Positions 11,790-24,167 are shown, counted from the first letter of the stretch. The stretch: 64,000 nt of DNA from Sordaria brevicollis (GCA_033439795.1 JAUTDP010000002.1:3472001-3536000), one strand, 5' to 3'. Notes: a model not told the origin generated them from the sequence alone. Numbers and translations are program-made.

Positions 11790-14700
11790 AACGTCCTTCT
11801 TAATTATAATTATAATCGCCATTTCGGTCGCGGTCGTAATTTCCTTCGTAATTATAATTACGGTCGTAATCGCAATTATAATTTCGGTCGCGGTTACGAT
11901 TTCGGTTACAATTATAATTATAATTATCGTAATTTAAAATATTATTCGAAGGGTTAAAGATTGGAATTATAACTTCGACCATAAATAATCCGCTTATAAT
12001 TTTTTACTAAATATTAAAATAACGTTCACGGGTAATTATTAGTAAAATTATTTTAATATCCTTAATTTCGGTAAAATAATTAATTAAATTACCTTTTTTC
12101 GGTAAGGCGTTAAAATATTATTTAATTTTAAATTTTATATTAATTTAAATTTATATTATAATATTATATTAATTTTCGTTAATATAATAAAAGATATTTA
12201 TAGCGCGGGCGTAATATAATTTATATTAAACGAATTAAATAAAAGTATTTTTATTTTTAGCGATATCCTTTAATTTAAAACGGTATTTTATAAATTTCTA
12301 TATAGCCGTAACGGAATTGGGTATAAAACGTTAAATTAAAATATTTAATAATACGTCGAAACCTCCTTTATATAGGGCATAGCGACGGGCAAAATCGATT
12401 TTATTATTTTATTATAATATAATAATTCCCCCTAATAAAATAAAAAAGTATTATATAATTTACTTTTCGGCTTCGGCTTTTATCTCTTCGTTTTCTATAA
12501 ATAATAATAACCGTTCGTAAAATATAAATATATTAATATAAATTAGAATCTTTCCGTCGGTAATAATATTAATATCTTCGGGATTATTATAAAAGGGAAC
12601 GAATTAACCGATTTCCTTACATTTTAATTTAAAATTATAATAATATTAAATAAAAAAAGAATTAACAGTATCGAAAATACTATTATAACGTTAATAGCGT
12701 CCCTTTTCGGTAGGCGAATTAGGGTCGTCGTCGGGGTTTTTATTAGGGCCTTCTTTATTTATACAAAGAAGTTTACGTTTTTTACCGCCTCCTTTTCTTT
12801 AATAGCGGTCTTTATTATTAAAGGAATTAAAATTAGAATTATAATCGTTAAGGTAATTTTAAACTTCGCGGGATTTTAAAACGTACGCCCTATATTTATC
12901 TTTATATTTATAATAATTTTTAGAATCGGAATCTTTTAAATCATTAAAATTTAATAACGAAGAGGGGTTATAGCGTAATTTACCGCAGGGGGGGCTATTA
13001 TAACCTCCTCTATTAAAATTATAATTATTTTTATAAGGGAAGTAATTATAGGAGCGTTTCTTCTTCTAATAATAAAAATTATATAAAGTTAACCTATTAT
13101 AAAATTTATTATTATTAAATAATTTATCCTTTTTAACCGAATTAAAGGTATTAACGTTTTTATTAAAATAGTATAATTAAATTTAAAATTCTTTTTAAAT
13201 ACGAAGGGATTTACGAAGGCATTTTTCTAATTATTCCTTTACTTTATTCTAATAAAGGTTATTTTATTTATTTTCGGGGGAGAATTTAGAGTAAGCTTCA
13301 AGCTTATTAATAATATAATTAAAATTAATAAATTTCCTACGATAAAAGCGCTCGGAATTAAAATTATTAATTTTATTAGCGATTATAATATAAAAGTTAT
13401 TTAAAAAATAAATATATTAATTATCGGTTTAACGAATAATATTAAAATATTTATAATTATATAAATTAGCCCGAGAGGATACGGGTTTAATACTACGTTT
13501 AATTGAAAGAATAAATAGGTTTATTTAATTATAAATAATATAAAGTTAATTTATAATTTTAAATTTAATACGTTTAAAGATTTTTTCGAAGGTAGGGGGG
13601 ATATTTCGACAATATAAATTATTAATATTAATTAATTAAATTTCGAAAAGTTTAATATATTTAACAAAGTAATTATAATAGGCATTAATAGCGTTTATAA
13701 AAGTAATTACGCCCTTAAAACGGTAATCGATTAATTAATATTCGGTATCGAATTCGTTATATAAATAAAAGGCTATATTTTTAAATTAAATAAAATTTTA
13801 AATAATAATAATTTTATAAGAGTTAATACGGTTTTAAAGGTTATTAATATAATTAATTATTTTCTTCAAATTATCGATTACTACGTCGATTTTTTAATTT
13901 ACACAGGAATTATTAATATTAATATAGGAATTAAAGGTATTTACGCGTACGCGTATATTTTTAAAGGTAGTTTCTATAACGCCTATACGAATTATAATAA
14001 ATTTAAATTCATTATATATATTATTAAATTCTTTATTAGTCTTTTATTAATAGTATTTTATTTTTCCTAATAAAAATTAATTAATATTTTTATTAACCGA
14101 TAAATTAGGGGGAGTAATAATTCGGAGTAATTTATAAATAATATTAGGGCCGGTTAAAGGTAAAGAACGGTTATTAAATTTAAGGGATATATTTAAGGTA
14201 ATACTTAAATAAAATAGGAAAGGCGGAGCAATAAATAATTTATTAAAATTAATTATTAGAGGGGCCGAAGCGCAAAAAGTAAATACTTTACTTTTACCCT
14301 TATCCTTTTTAATAAGAGAAGCGTCAATTTTATTAAAATTAACCGGGAGGGGATAAATAACCGCGGTTAATTCGTCGTCGTTTAAATTAACATTTATAAT
14401 ATATATTTCGTAATTAATACAAATTATAATACAATATTTATTAAAAGGGTATTCTATAATTTTAAATAACCGAATAAAATTAGAAGGTAAAGGGGCTAGT
14501 TCGAAAACGGACGGGCTTTTATTAAAAGAGCCGGGTATAGAATTAGAACCAAAATTCGAACTTACTATAACGGGATAAAAAAAAAGGAAACGGTAATAAA
14601 CTACCGCAACCGGGGGTAAATTTAAATTACAAAGTAAATATAAAATTTTTTTTAAATACTATTAAAATTAAATATTAAAATAAATTATCGGAATAAAGGA

Positions 14701-15114
14701 AATCCGTAACGTCGAAGGACCTTATTTACGTACCGAAATCCATTTAAATATAATAGTTTGGATTAAAATAATAAATTAATAATTTAATTAATTAAATAAA
14801 TATATTAAATTAATAAGGATCTTTTTAAAAGGCCGAAATATAATTAAAAAAGAATAGGAAAAAGAAAAGACGAAAAGAAAATAAGTAATTAAATTACCGA
14901 AATTACTATAGCCGGTAGAAGGAGAGGTAATCGCGGGGTCGATATTCGCCGGAAAGAAATATAGGATTTAACGATTAAAAGAAATATATAAATATAACGG
15001 TTACGTATTTAATAGGCGATATATAAATGCGAATTAACTAAATATTTTAATAAAAAGATTCGATTAATATAAGAATAGTTTAATCAATTGGATCTTTTAA
15101 TTATAGTTACTAAA
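11790..15114 (-). pseudogene. Element B gag and upstream relic
   Basis: Minus-strand relic frames. The only long survivor, 11800-11982, is a Asn/Tyr/Arg/Asp low-complexity run followed by YCNFCK, which may be the remains of a zinc knuckle. A polar, Lys- and Asp-rich segment lies near 12550-12800. About 2 kb further upstream is too decayed to assign. Called gag only because of its position between the upstream LTR and pol. Confidence 0.5.
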
Positions 15115-15433
15115 TATTATAATAATTAGGGTTTATTCAAAATTCTAAATATCCTTAATAAATAATTAATAATATTAAAGTAAAAAAGCGAAATATAGAA
15201 GGAAAAGAAACGGGCCGTAGCCCGCGTCGCGAAGGATCCTTTTAAGGATTGCGACGCGTAAGATTTATTCCTTATAATTTAGGGTGGATCCTTCCCGTTT
15301 CCGGCCCGCCGGCCGACGGCGCCGGCTAGCAGTTCTATATACGATTATAATTATAGTCGCGGCGCCGGGTCGGTTCCTTAATTAACCTCACCTAGCACCC
15401 TACTTTATATCTAATCGTACACATCCGGTAACA
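15115..15433 (-). repeat. Element B right LTR (319 bp)
   Basis: Begins TATTATAATAATTAGGG, the more heavily mutated form of the left copy's start, and ends CCGGTAACA with an intact CA terminus. Same length as the left LTR. This is the upstream (5') LTR for the minus-strand element. Confidence 0.92.
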
Positions 15434-15438
15434 CCTTT
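15434..15438. repeat. Right 5-bp duplication of Gypsy-like element B
   Basis: CCTTT, matching 6739-6743. Confidence 0.88.
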
Positions 15439-16380
15439 GCTACCGATTTCTCTATAGTTAGCCGTGGACGTTTATTAATTAAAGAGAAGGATCCGCCCTA
15501 TTTTTATAATAAGAAGGATAAGGATACCATTATTTTCGATATTTAATATCGCCGTATTTTTAATAAATTTAAATTAAACGCCAATTACTTTTCCGATAAC
15601 GAGGTTAAGAAGATGTATATCGAAAATTATATTGTTAGTAAAGTTGCTTAAAACTTCGAACCCTATTTTGCCGATAGCCTTTATAATATTAAGACTTTTA
15701 ACGAATTATTAGCCTATTTATATACCGAATATTACGATTATAATTGTAAAGAGAAAGCTATTTATAAATTTAACGATTTAAAATTCGAAATGAGCGGTAA
15801 CTTTTAGGAATTTTATAATAAATTCGTTCGCTTAATTAGAGAATACAGTCGCCCGCCCAATTTATAGAAGTAAGAATTCAATTAGAAGCTCCCTAGTAAT
15901 ATTTAGAACGCCTTTTTCTAAGGATACAAATAAGAGGATATAACTTTTAATTAATATATTTTAATAATTAAGAAAGCGGTCGAAATTAATTAACGTATTT
16001 TCTATAATAATAAGGTTAAAAAGGATAAAAAAAAAGGATAAAAATACTTCCTTTTCTTCGAATTCGTTTAATAAGGTTAAAAATTCTAATAACTCTAATA
16101 AAAATTTTAATAATATTATTAATAATAGTATTAATACCAATAGCAGTAATTAAAGTAATTCCTATTACGCCCCCAATATAATTCGTAAGGAGGCCCGCAA
16201 ACTATTCGAAGAAAATAAGTATTTTATATATAAGGAAATTAGATACCGTTTCCGTAATTATTCTAACCGCCGCGGCAGTAACTTTAATTATATTAACGAG
16301 TTCGTTAATTATTACGGCCGTAAAGATAAAGAAAACGATAAGCCGGCCGATAATAAGGCGGAAAATTAATTACCCTAAGA
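15439..16380 (+). pseudogene. Element A gag relic, 3' part (capsid-like)
   Basis: This continues the frame cut at 6743. It is Lys-, Asn- and Phe-rich with a stretch at about 15590-15990 resembling the retrotransposon gag (capsid) family. A Cys-poor remnant that may once have been a zinc knuckle lies near 16200-16330. RIP-type stops are present. Confidence 0.65.
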
Positions 16381-16539
16381 ATATTAAATTCCTTCCTAGG
16401 GATTAAATTAATAAATATTTATTCTAGAAAGAATTTAAAAGAAATACTATTAGAGAAAATAAAAATAAATAAAAGATTTTTAAAAAATTATTTAAATAGG
16501 CCAATTTTAATTATATTTTATATTATAATAAATAATAAT

Positions 16540-19500
16540 AGAAAAATGTTATTTACGAACGATACGCTTATTAATTCGGGAGTAAACGGCAATATTTTTA
16601 TAAATAAGGATTTTACAAATAATATAATAAAATAAAGAGTAAAAAAATTATACGGGTTCTAACCTTACGCCGTAAAAGGCTATACTAGATAATATAACGA
16701 AATAATCGATTAATATTTAAAAGGACCGATTAAAATATAAGGCTAAAAATTTAATAAAGAAGTAATAATTATTATTAATTCGGGCTATAATATTATTTTA
16801 AATAAATATTAATTAAAAAAATATAAAGTTTTAATAAACGTTATTAATATTAGGTTAATTTTCGATAAAATAATTATTATTCTCTCAATATTTAATAAAC
16901 GGATTTCCGAATTCGAAGCCTTCGCCGATACGATTCCCTCCTTATCGCCTTTAATAAAATATAACTGACTAACCGAATTCTTCGAAGAGCCTAAGGAAAA
17001 ACCTATGCGATTAAGAGAGGACGAGAATTTAATAAAGATAAAACGCGAATTAATAAATTAATGCGCCCTATAATAGGAAGACGATATAATATTTACGCGA
17101 CGCGAATATATCGAAATATTCGAGACCGAACGAAAGAACGATCCCTATTAAAGAGAAGACGCGCGTAGCCGATATTGATTAAAACGCAATAGTGTAGGAT
17201 AGTATAAATATTATAATAACTTTATTATTATTAGTATTAACGCCTTCTTTATATTTATTAAACGAAAATATATAAAAATTACTAATTTCTACGAATTCGA
17301 TCGATTTATCGACGATTAAAAAAGATAAATTTTCGTTAAAAATAAAGCAAAATTACGTAAACGAATTAAAAAGGAAATTCCGGAATACGTTTATAAATAT
17401 TTAAATATATTTAATAAGAAGGAATCCGATATTTTATTAAATTACTATATTAGTAATTATAAAATTAATTTGATAAATAGAGTGAAATTCGAAGATTTTA
17501 GCTATAATCCGTTATATAAAATGTCGGTAAACGAATTAGAAGCCTATTGGAAATACGTTAATAAAATATTAATTAAAGGTTTTATTAAAAATAATTCGGT
17601 ACTTTAGGCCGTGTTTATTCTTTTCGCATTTAAAATTAATAGTAAATTAAAGTTTTATATTAATTATTAAAAGCTTAATATTATTATTAGGAAAGATTAG
17701 TATCCGCTATTATTAATCGATAAAATTATTACTAGGATTAATTAAATAAAAATTTTCTCGAAAATTAATATTAAATAGGCCTTCTATTAAATTTATATAT
17801 ATTTAAATAACGAAGAGTTTATAATATTCCGAATAAAATACAGCGTTTATAAATATAAAATCCTACTTTTTAAGTTAATTAATAGGTTATTAATATTTTA
17901 ACGTTATATTAACGAAACGTTAATAAATTATTTCGACGATTTTTATAATATATATATTAACGATATCTTTATTTTTTTAAATAATTTAGAAGAATATAAA
18001 ATCTACGTTAAAAAAGTATTAGCTAAATTAGAGGCGGCTGGCCTATAAGCGGATTTAAATAAATACGAATTCTATGTTAAGAAAATTAAATTCCTAAATT
18101 TTATTATTAGAATTAATAGCGTATTGATAGACCTTTAAAAGATTATAATTATAAAAGATTAATAAATTCTAATAAATATATAAGGGATATAATTTTTCCT
18201 AAATTTTTATAACTTTTATAGGCGTTTTATTAAGGATTATAGTCGAATAGCGAAGCTTTTAATAATTATAATTAAGAAGGGAAAAATCTTTAATTAGAAT
18301 AAAAATTATTAGGCTGCGTTTAAAGAATTCAAAAATCGCCTATTATTAACGCTTATTTTAATTTATTTTTAATACGAATATTTAATATATATAAAGATGG
18401 ACGTATCCGATAGAATAATAGCCGGCGTATTATTATAATTAATCGATAACGAATAGCGATTAATTACCTTTTATTTAGAAATAATATACGGCGTAAAATA
18501 TAATTATTTTATTTATAATAAGGAATTAATAATTATTATTAAAGTTTTATAATATTAGAAAACCGAATTTATTAATTTATACGAGCCCTTTCTAATCCTA
18601 ACGGATAATAAAGCTTTTAAATAGTTTAATATTAAAAAACTTTTAAATTTATAATAAATTGGGTAAACCGAATTCCTATCTTAATATTATTTTATTATTT
18701 TTTACCGGTTAAAAAAGGAAAACGGTACTACGGATGTATTATTAAAGAAGGTAAAAGATTTAAAGAATTAAAAAGTAAAATAAAAGGTATAAAGGACCTT
18801 TTAAATCTTTAAAAACCTCGATAATAATTAGATAGTATAATTTAATAATATAATTAATAATATTAATACGGTCTATACGTTAATTATATTTTTAAATGCG
18901 GCTATTATAGAAATTAACCCTAAAATCGTAAAGGGAACCCGGGAGGAATAATTAGAAGGCTATTTATTTATAAATTGCTTTATTTTCGAGAATAAAACTT
19001 GCCCGGATTTAGAAATCTATCGAAATATAATTAAAAGGGGGGAGAACGGGTATCGATTTATTACCGATAAAATTCTCACCCGTTTTAATAAATTTATTAT
19101 ACTACCCGGTACCTTAAAAGCCTAAATTATTTATAAATTATATATAAAAATTATTATTATTTATCCGGGCCGAAATAAAATAAAACGTTTAATATTTATA
19201 TAATATTAATAATTAGGAAGAACTAGTAATATCGATTACTTTATCGTTAATTGCGTAATATATTATATTTCGAAGGTTCCCCGGGATAAGACCTTTAGTA
19301 AATTAGAGTTTATTCCGACGGTTTAACGTATTTAATAGAATTTAATTATAAATTTTAAAATTATATTTAAAGATAAATGAGGATTCGATAACGTATTCGT
19401 AATAATAGACCGATTAAATAAAATATTATAAATTATCCTTTATTTTATAATAATAATAGCCCGAAACGTAGTCCGTATATATTATAAAGGCTTTTATTAT

Positions 19501-20590
19501 ATTTATAAATTATTAAACGAAATTATTTCGGATAGAAGCCCCTAATTCGTATTGGATTTTATAAACGAATTAATTAAAATTCTAAATATTAAATAAAAGT
19601 TAGCCTCTTCGGAATATAATTAAATTGCGGGGTAGGCCGAAATTATAAACGAATATTTTAATTAGCGTCTTCGTCCTTTCGTTAATTATTTTTAAAATAA
19701 TTAGTTAAAAGCGATTTTAATAATAAATATAATATAAATAGGAATATTGTATAATAATTTAAATAGAATATAATTATACGAAGTATTAAAAGGATTCCCG
19801 ATGCCTAGAATTTTAAATTAGGAGGTTCGAATTAATTTTAATAGCGTACGATTAATAATTAAAGAAAAGCTTAACCGGGAAAACGCGTAAAGTTTAATAA
19901 ATTAAATCCGAGGATATGTAAATAAAATAAGAGAATTTATTATTAAAATTTAAAAGCGGATAATTAAATAATTAAATAAATATCGACGCGTCCCGGATTT
20001 CGGACCCGGTAATAGGGTATTTATTATTAAGTGGAACGAATTTACAAATTGGCTAAATTATAAATTCGATTTTCTTTTAATAAATTAATATTTTAAAATT
20101 AAAGAAAAGTATAACTATTCGTTTCGGTTAAAGGTATTAAAGGGTTGGAAAGGAACGGATATTTTTTATATTAATAAATTTCGGAAATACTTTAATAATC
20201 CGTTACCCGGTTAAAAATTAGAAGAATTAGTAAGGGAGTATATAAGAAACGATATTAAATAGGAGGTAGAAGAAATTTTAATTTCTTAAATATATTTTAA
20301 TAAATTTTAATATTAAATAAATTAAAAGGGATATAACCCGGACCCGAAGTTTTATAACGTTAGGAATTTTAAGAATTTATTTAAATTATTACGAATTTAT
20401 TATAAGGCGTATTTAAAATACTTAAACCCGCCGTTATATTTAAAAGAATAATTATAAAAAGCGGAGGTAAAGGAATTCGATAAAAATTACCCGAATAATA
20501 ACGTTCCTTTAAAGAAGGGTACGAAGAGGTTAAAAAGGATAGTAGGCGCTAAAAAATAAAAGATTTATTTTATATATAATAATAATTCTA
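16540..20590 (+). pseudogene. Element A pol relic
   Basis: Plus-strand relic of a Ty3/Gypsy polyprotein. Protease-like sequence lies around 16550-16900. Reverse transcriptase spans about 17250-18150, with YIND at about 17954-17965 where the family has YxDD (a GAC-to-AAC change). RNase H-like sequence follows (about 18200-18750). Integrase occupies about 18990-20070, including a GFDNVFVIIDRL segment near 19380-19415 typical of fungal Gypsy integrases. A chromodomain-like tail (about 20270-20530) precedes the polypurine tract. Stops are almost only TAA or TAG. Non-functional. Confidence 0.85.
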
Positions 20591-20622
20591 ATATTTCGAA
20601 GACTTAGAGCGAATTTTTTTCG

Positions 20623-20635
20623 GAAAGGGGGGTAA
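20623..20635 (+). other. Polypurine tract of element A
   Basis: GAAAGGGGGGTAA immediately before the right LTR; the usual plus-strand primer site for reverse transcription in Ty3/Gypsy elements. Confidence 0.75.
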
Positions 20636-20890
20636 TATTACGGCGCTGGCGGATAGGGTCCCTATTTGGCGGACCGGTTATCGCTCGGGCGGTTACCTAA
20701 TAAAGGTTGACCGCATTAGCGTACGTAATTGCGTACCGCCTTCGTGGGTCGCCCGCGCCTAAATATAAAACCCTAGCGCGGGGCGCGCCCTTTGCTCGTT
20801 TTTCTTCTTTTCTTCTTCATTTTGTAATTCTACAATAGACTTGGATTTAATGTGTTAAGTTTGTTTCTTGTGACTACGTTGCTCGTGATA
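20636..20890 (+). repeat. Element A right LTR (255 bp)
   Basis: Starts TATTACGGCG, where the left copy still has TGTTACGGCG, and ends GCTCGTGATA. It aligns without indels to 4943-5197. The last ~90 bp keep TpG and have lost CpA, the opposite of the left copy. Confidence 0.92.
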
Positions 20891-20895
20891 AATAG
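20891..20895. repeat. Right 5-bp duplication of Gypsy-like element A
   Basis: AATAG, matching 4938-4942. Confidence 0.9.
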
Positions 20896-21330
20896 GATAA
20901 TACCCTTAAGGAGTTTATAAATATTTACGAAACTAATTACGTTAATTAATTAATTCCTACCCCACCGTTAGAAATTAATAATTAATAGGCGAAGAGGGCT
21001 AGGATCGAAAACGAGTAATTTATCGACGGTAATTTCTACGATACTTTACTAATTGAATTAAAAAAGGAGGATAAATTAAATTATTATTTAAATAATAAAA
21101 TTTACGTTATTAATAACCCGCTTAATTAATAGAAGGCTAATGAGAGTAATTACCTACGATTATTATATATAACGTTGGATTTCCTTTCTATCCTTTTTAT
21201 AGCCGACGATTGTAAACGTTCTTTTAATAGCGCTAAATTAATTATTAATACCTAACGATATAGATTGACGGCCGAATATATTAATATAATCGAATCTATT
21301 AAATATTAAGTAGCTATAGGGGTTTTAGAG
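20896..21330 (+). pseudogene. hAT transposase relic, C-terminal dimerisation domain
   Basis: This resumes the transposase frame cut at 4942. It contains the best preserved hAT signature in the window: a segment with YLRLLYITLDFLSI followed by ADDCKRSFNSAK and RLTAEYINIIESIKY (about 21150-21310). This matches the hAT C-terminal dimerisation region (Pfam Dimer_Tnp_hAT). Missing Trp and Gln codons appear as TAA or TAG. The split across 16 kb, with a 5-bp duplication at the cut, shows directly that element A jumped into this gene. Confidence 0.9.
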
Positions 21331-21549
21331 TTCGTTTAGGGATGTTTACCTGTTTGGATGGGGGATTTATAATTGTGGAGGATGAATTGGGAGTTCGTGG
21401 GAGTTTAGAAAGTTAGGAATTATACGAATTTGACTAGTTTTATTTGAAATATTAAGGTTTTTTATCGTAATATTTGTAAATATTTGCAAATAAGTTAAAT
21501 TAAATTAAATACGGCTTTATATTTGACCTACTCAAAATAAATATTAGGT

Positions 21550-21584
21550 CGTATTTGATTTGACTTGATTTGTTTCCACCGCTG
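21550..21584 (+). repeat. hAT right terminal inverted repeat
   Basis: Ends TTTCCACCGCTG, the inverse complement of the left terminus, followed directly by the TTCGAGAG duplication. Confidence 0.88.
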
Positions 21585-21592
21585 TTCGAGAG
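21585..21592. repeat. Right 8-bp target site duplication of the hAT element
   Basis: TTCGAGAG, identical to 2322-2329. Confidence 0.93.
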
Positions 21593-24167
21593 TGCGCCAA
21601 GTCCAGACTTTCGGTGTGTAGACCGACTCACCGTCTCACCGATTGAAGGTAAAAACGCACAGACCACTTGCCAGTTTCATAGGGCATTTGGCATGCCACC
21701 ACCAAGACCTTTGAGCCTCTTCGATGACCGCCATTATCGCCGTCAGCTGCCAATCATCTTTCCGATTGACGTCAGGTTGTGTGCGCTTATCTGCTTCCTG
21801 TCTGGAAGCTCCGGAAGCATTCTAATGCTCTGCGTGAGACTATGATCGCTTTGAGCGGGACCATCGATTGAGGAGCGGTGACGATCTGCCTGTGTAATTG
21901 CAGAAGCGATGAAAAGTCACCCGTATGGCTATGGTGCTAGTTAGGGCAGGCTCTTGAAGAAACCCCGAGATTAAAGGTCACAAGAGCAGAAAGACAGGTC
22001 TAGAATTTGTGTATAGCTCTGTCTTGTGGTAGGGGCTTCGAGCTGGCTTCGAGACTTTGACAGGCCGTGCGGTCTACCGCACGGATGCATCCTATCTCCT
22101 AAAGAGAAATTTGGAAAGAGATTGAGAGAACTGTGATCAGGGTCACAAAGTATTTCCCGAATATATATGAGAACTCAAAACTGTGTGTTCAATCATCCAG
22201 ATAGAAACGAAGACTGGACGTGAAGAAGTGATCGGAAAGATGCTCCGCAAATAAACCGAACAAGAAAGAGAACTTGGCTTGTGAATTGCACCAAAGCAGT
22301 CCCTGGTTACCCCACTGCGAAAGAAAGCCGAAAACATTCCTCGGCATTTGTCAATGGATAATCCGTCGGACTTCAAGCGACGGCGGTTCTTATATCAGTT
22401 GCCTGTACGTAAAAAGTCTAACTTAAAACCAATTAACAATTTGCGGGCTTGAAACCCGAGTATAAGCGACGATATAAAGCTCGAGAAGATGGAGGCTGGA
22501 AGCTGCTGACTTAGCTGTGTCAGTTCAAAGTCATACGCACAAGTTGATAGCTTTGTCTCATGGCGGTTCGCACTAAGCTTCACGCCTGTGACTGTCCCTA
22601 GTTGATCGGAGACTCCCGCGTTGAACTAGAGCGCATGTGCCCGTCCAGCAAAGATGAAAGTTGGAACATTGCCGAAGTTTCATCCCTTCTCATCCTTGGG
22701 TCTCTTCGTTTGGCTTCCGTCACCGGTCACTGGGCCATCTTGGTGACTATACACCGAAGCTGACGAGTTTGGTAGCAGGCAGCAGACACGTTGAGGCGCT
22801 CACAGCTTATGTTGCCTACAACGTCGAAGCTTCTCGGACCTATGCTGTACCCCCACTGTCAGACTGAACAAAGAGAAAGGACAGCAACTCCGGGAGGACT
22901 TGACGGGCGGGTGTCTCGTGTGCCTCCACTTCCCCAGGCAAAAAGGTACTGTAGACGGAAATAGCCAATGGTAAATCCAGACCTGCAGGCGGAAAAAGAG
23001 GACGTTGGGAAAAGGGCAAGGGTCGGTTGCAATTGAGCATCGTGAGAGGAGTCGGCCGGGTGGGTTGCGTTTTTTTAGTGGTGTTCAACAAGCAGAAAGT
23101 GGATCAGCCTCCGATGGAGTCATTGTGGTAATGCAACCGCAAAGCCTTTGCCCCCGCCGCCGACAGCGGGAGCGGCACTCACCAATATCTCCTCTGGAAA
23201 GTGAGGAATTGAGACAAGAGATCGGAACCAACTCATTTACATATCAACCCTCTTTGATCTTCTCTTTCTTCCACCTGGTATATAATTTGGACCAATTGGC
23301 AATCCTTCCCTCTTACCCGACCAAGACCCCGCGCAGCTGATCATCACTACCTCTCCCTGTGCCGCCTTCCGTCGTCGTCGCCGTTTTCTTCCATTTCTAT
23401 AAAACAAGTCGACAACCAACAGATTTTAAAATAAAAGGGTCCGTTCATCACTCAAGCCATCTACGCCCTGCATCTGTGCATACATAGGTACACACTCTCC
23501 TCAGCTTCACTCCAACAAGCCAAAGACGCACGCACCCGACGCGCTGGTTGTCCACGAGATTCCAGACTCTGGTCCTTTTCTTCACAGTCATCAAGTTCGG
23601 ACCACCGACCAACTCTTCACTTGCGCCCGTCCTCCCAGTCAAGTCAATTCACTGCCACTGTACCTGACGCATCCGATCCGGCATATTCCTATACCTACCT
23701 CTACCTTACATATATATCCTCTATCTCGATTCCGACCTCGCTGCAGACCTGTGACCTCGAGATCCGCGACCGTGCAAATCGCCAGACCCAAGAATTATTA
23801 CCGAACCATCTTACCGACCCTACCGACCTATCCGGCTTTCGGCAACTGGTCATCTTGCATCAGCAACACCCGCCCTGACGGTTTAACCCACCCCGGTCAT
23901 CTTCGTCAAACAAGATCCGTCGCCGCCGCTTATACATTAAACATCTGGAACCACCCCGCATTGTGGTCCCTCCCAGCGCACCCTCGCCCCGGCCGCTGGA
24001 TCATCTCGCATCGCATCTACGGCAAGCCGCCTTGAGCGTCCCATTCCACCCCAGCTGCGTCACCCGTCATCCGGGACGCATTGCTTTGCGACACCCGACC
24101 CTGCCGGTACCTAGTATCGCAACAACATCTACCAAGCATCACAAATTACATACAACAACATATCACC
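21593..24167. other. Intergenic region and probable long leader of the NMNAT gene
   Basis: Composition returns to normal immediately after the hAT element. Several short frames on both strands have no recognisable domain and contradict one another. The last ~750 bp are C-rich and T-rich, typical of a fungal promoter and 5' leader. Several ATG and near-cognate frames overlap there (for example 23963-24346 in another frame). I see no RNA gene. Confidence 0.5.

Larger units (their letters stand above)
6744..15433 (-). mobile_element. Gypsy-like element B (minus strand), RIP-degraded, innermost layer
   Basis: An 8690-bp LTR retrotransposon inserted in the gag region of element A. Its two LTRs are both 319 bp and the host sequence is duplicated as CCTTT. 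LTR ends follow the TGTTAC...GTAACA pattern, with TG decayed to TA at the left ends. Pol relics are read on the minus strand, ending near 7080 with integrase and a chromodomain-like tail. The whole interior is extremely AT-rich, with CA and TG dinucleotides nearly absent. It is the youngest insertion by nesting order, but it is as heavily RIPed as its host. Confidence 0.92.
4943..20890 (+). mobile_element. Gypsy-like element A (plus strand), RIP-degraded, interrupted by element B
   Basis: An LTR retrotransposon lying inside the hAT transposase gene. Both LTRs are 255 bp with no length difference, and AATAG is duplicated on both sides. Gag and pol relics are read on the plus strand in the order gag, protease, reverse transcriptase, RNase H, integrase, chromodomain. 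That order, with integrase after RNase H and a C-terminal chromodomain, is the Ty3/Gypsy (chromovirus) arrangement. The gag region is split at 6743/15439 by element B. Removing B leaves about 7.25 kb, normal for the family. Every frame is broken by RIP-type stops, so the element is inactive. Confidence 0.92.
2330..21584 (+). mobile_element. RIP-degraded hAT DNA transposon hosting two nested LTR retrotransposons
   Basis: The outermost layer of the nest. It begins with CAGCGGTGGAAA and ends with the inverse complement, matching the CAG-start terminal repeats of hAT elements (Ac, Tol2 and relatives), and is flanked by exact copies of TTCGAGAG. Without the inner elements it would be about 3.3 kb (2330-4942 plus 20896-21584), a normal hAT length. 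The interior is AT-rich with CpA and TpG nearly absent, CpG retained, and TAA or TAG stops throughout a broken transposase frame, as expected after RIP. The outermost ~100-200 bp on each side are less mutated. Boundaries are seen directly; the superfamily call rests on termini, duplication length and transposase fragments. The element is dead. Confidence 0.92.

Noticed and set aside
11800..11982. Asn/Tyr/Arg/Asp-rich 60-codon frame as an independent gene
   Set aside because: It lies in the gag region of element B, on that element's strand, and is a repetitive remnant, not a free-standing gene.
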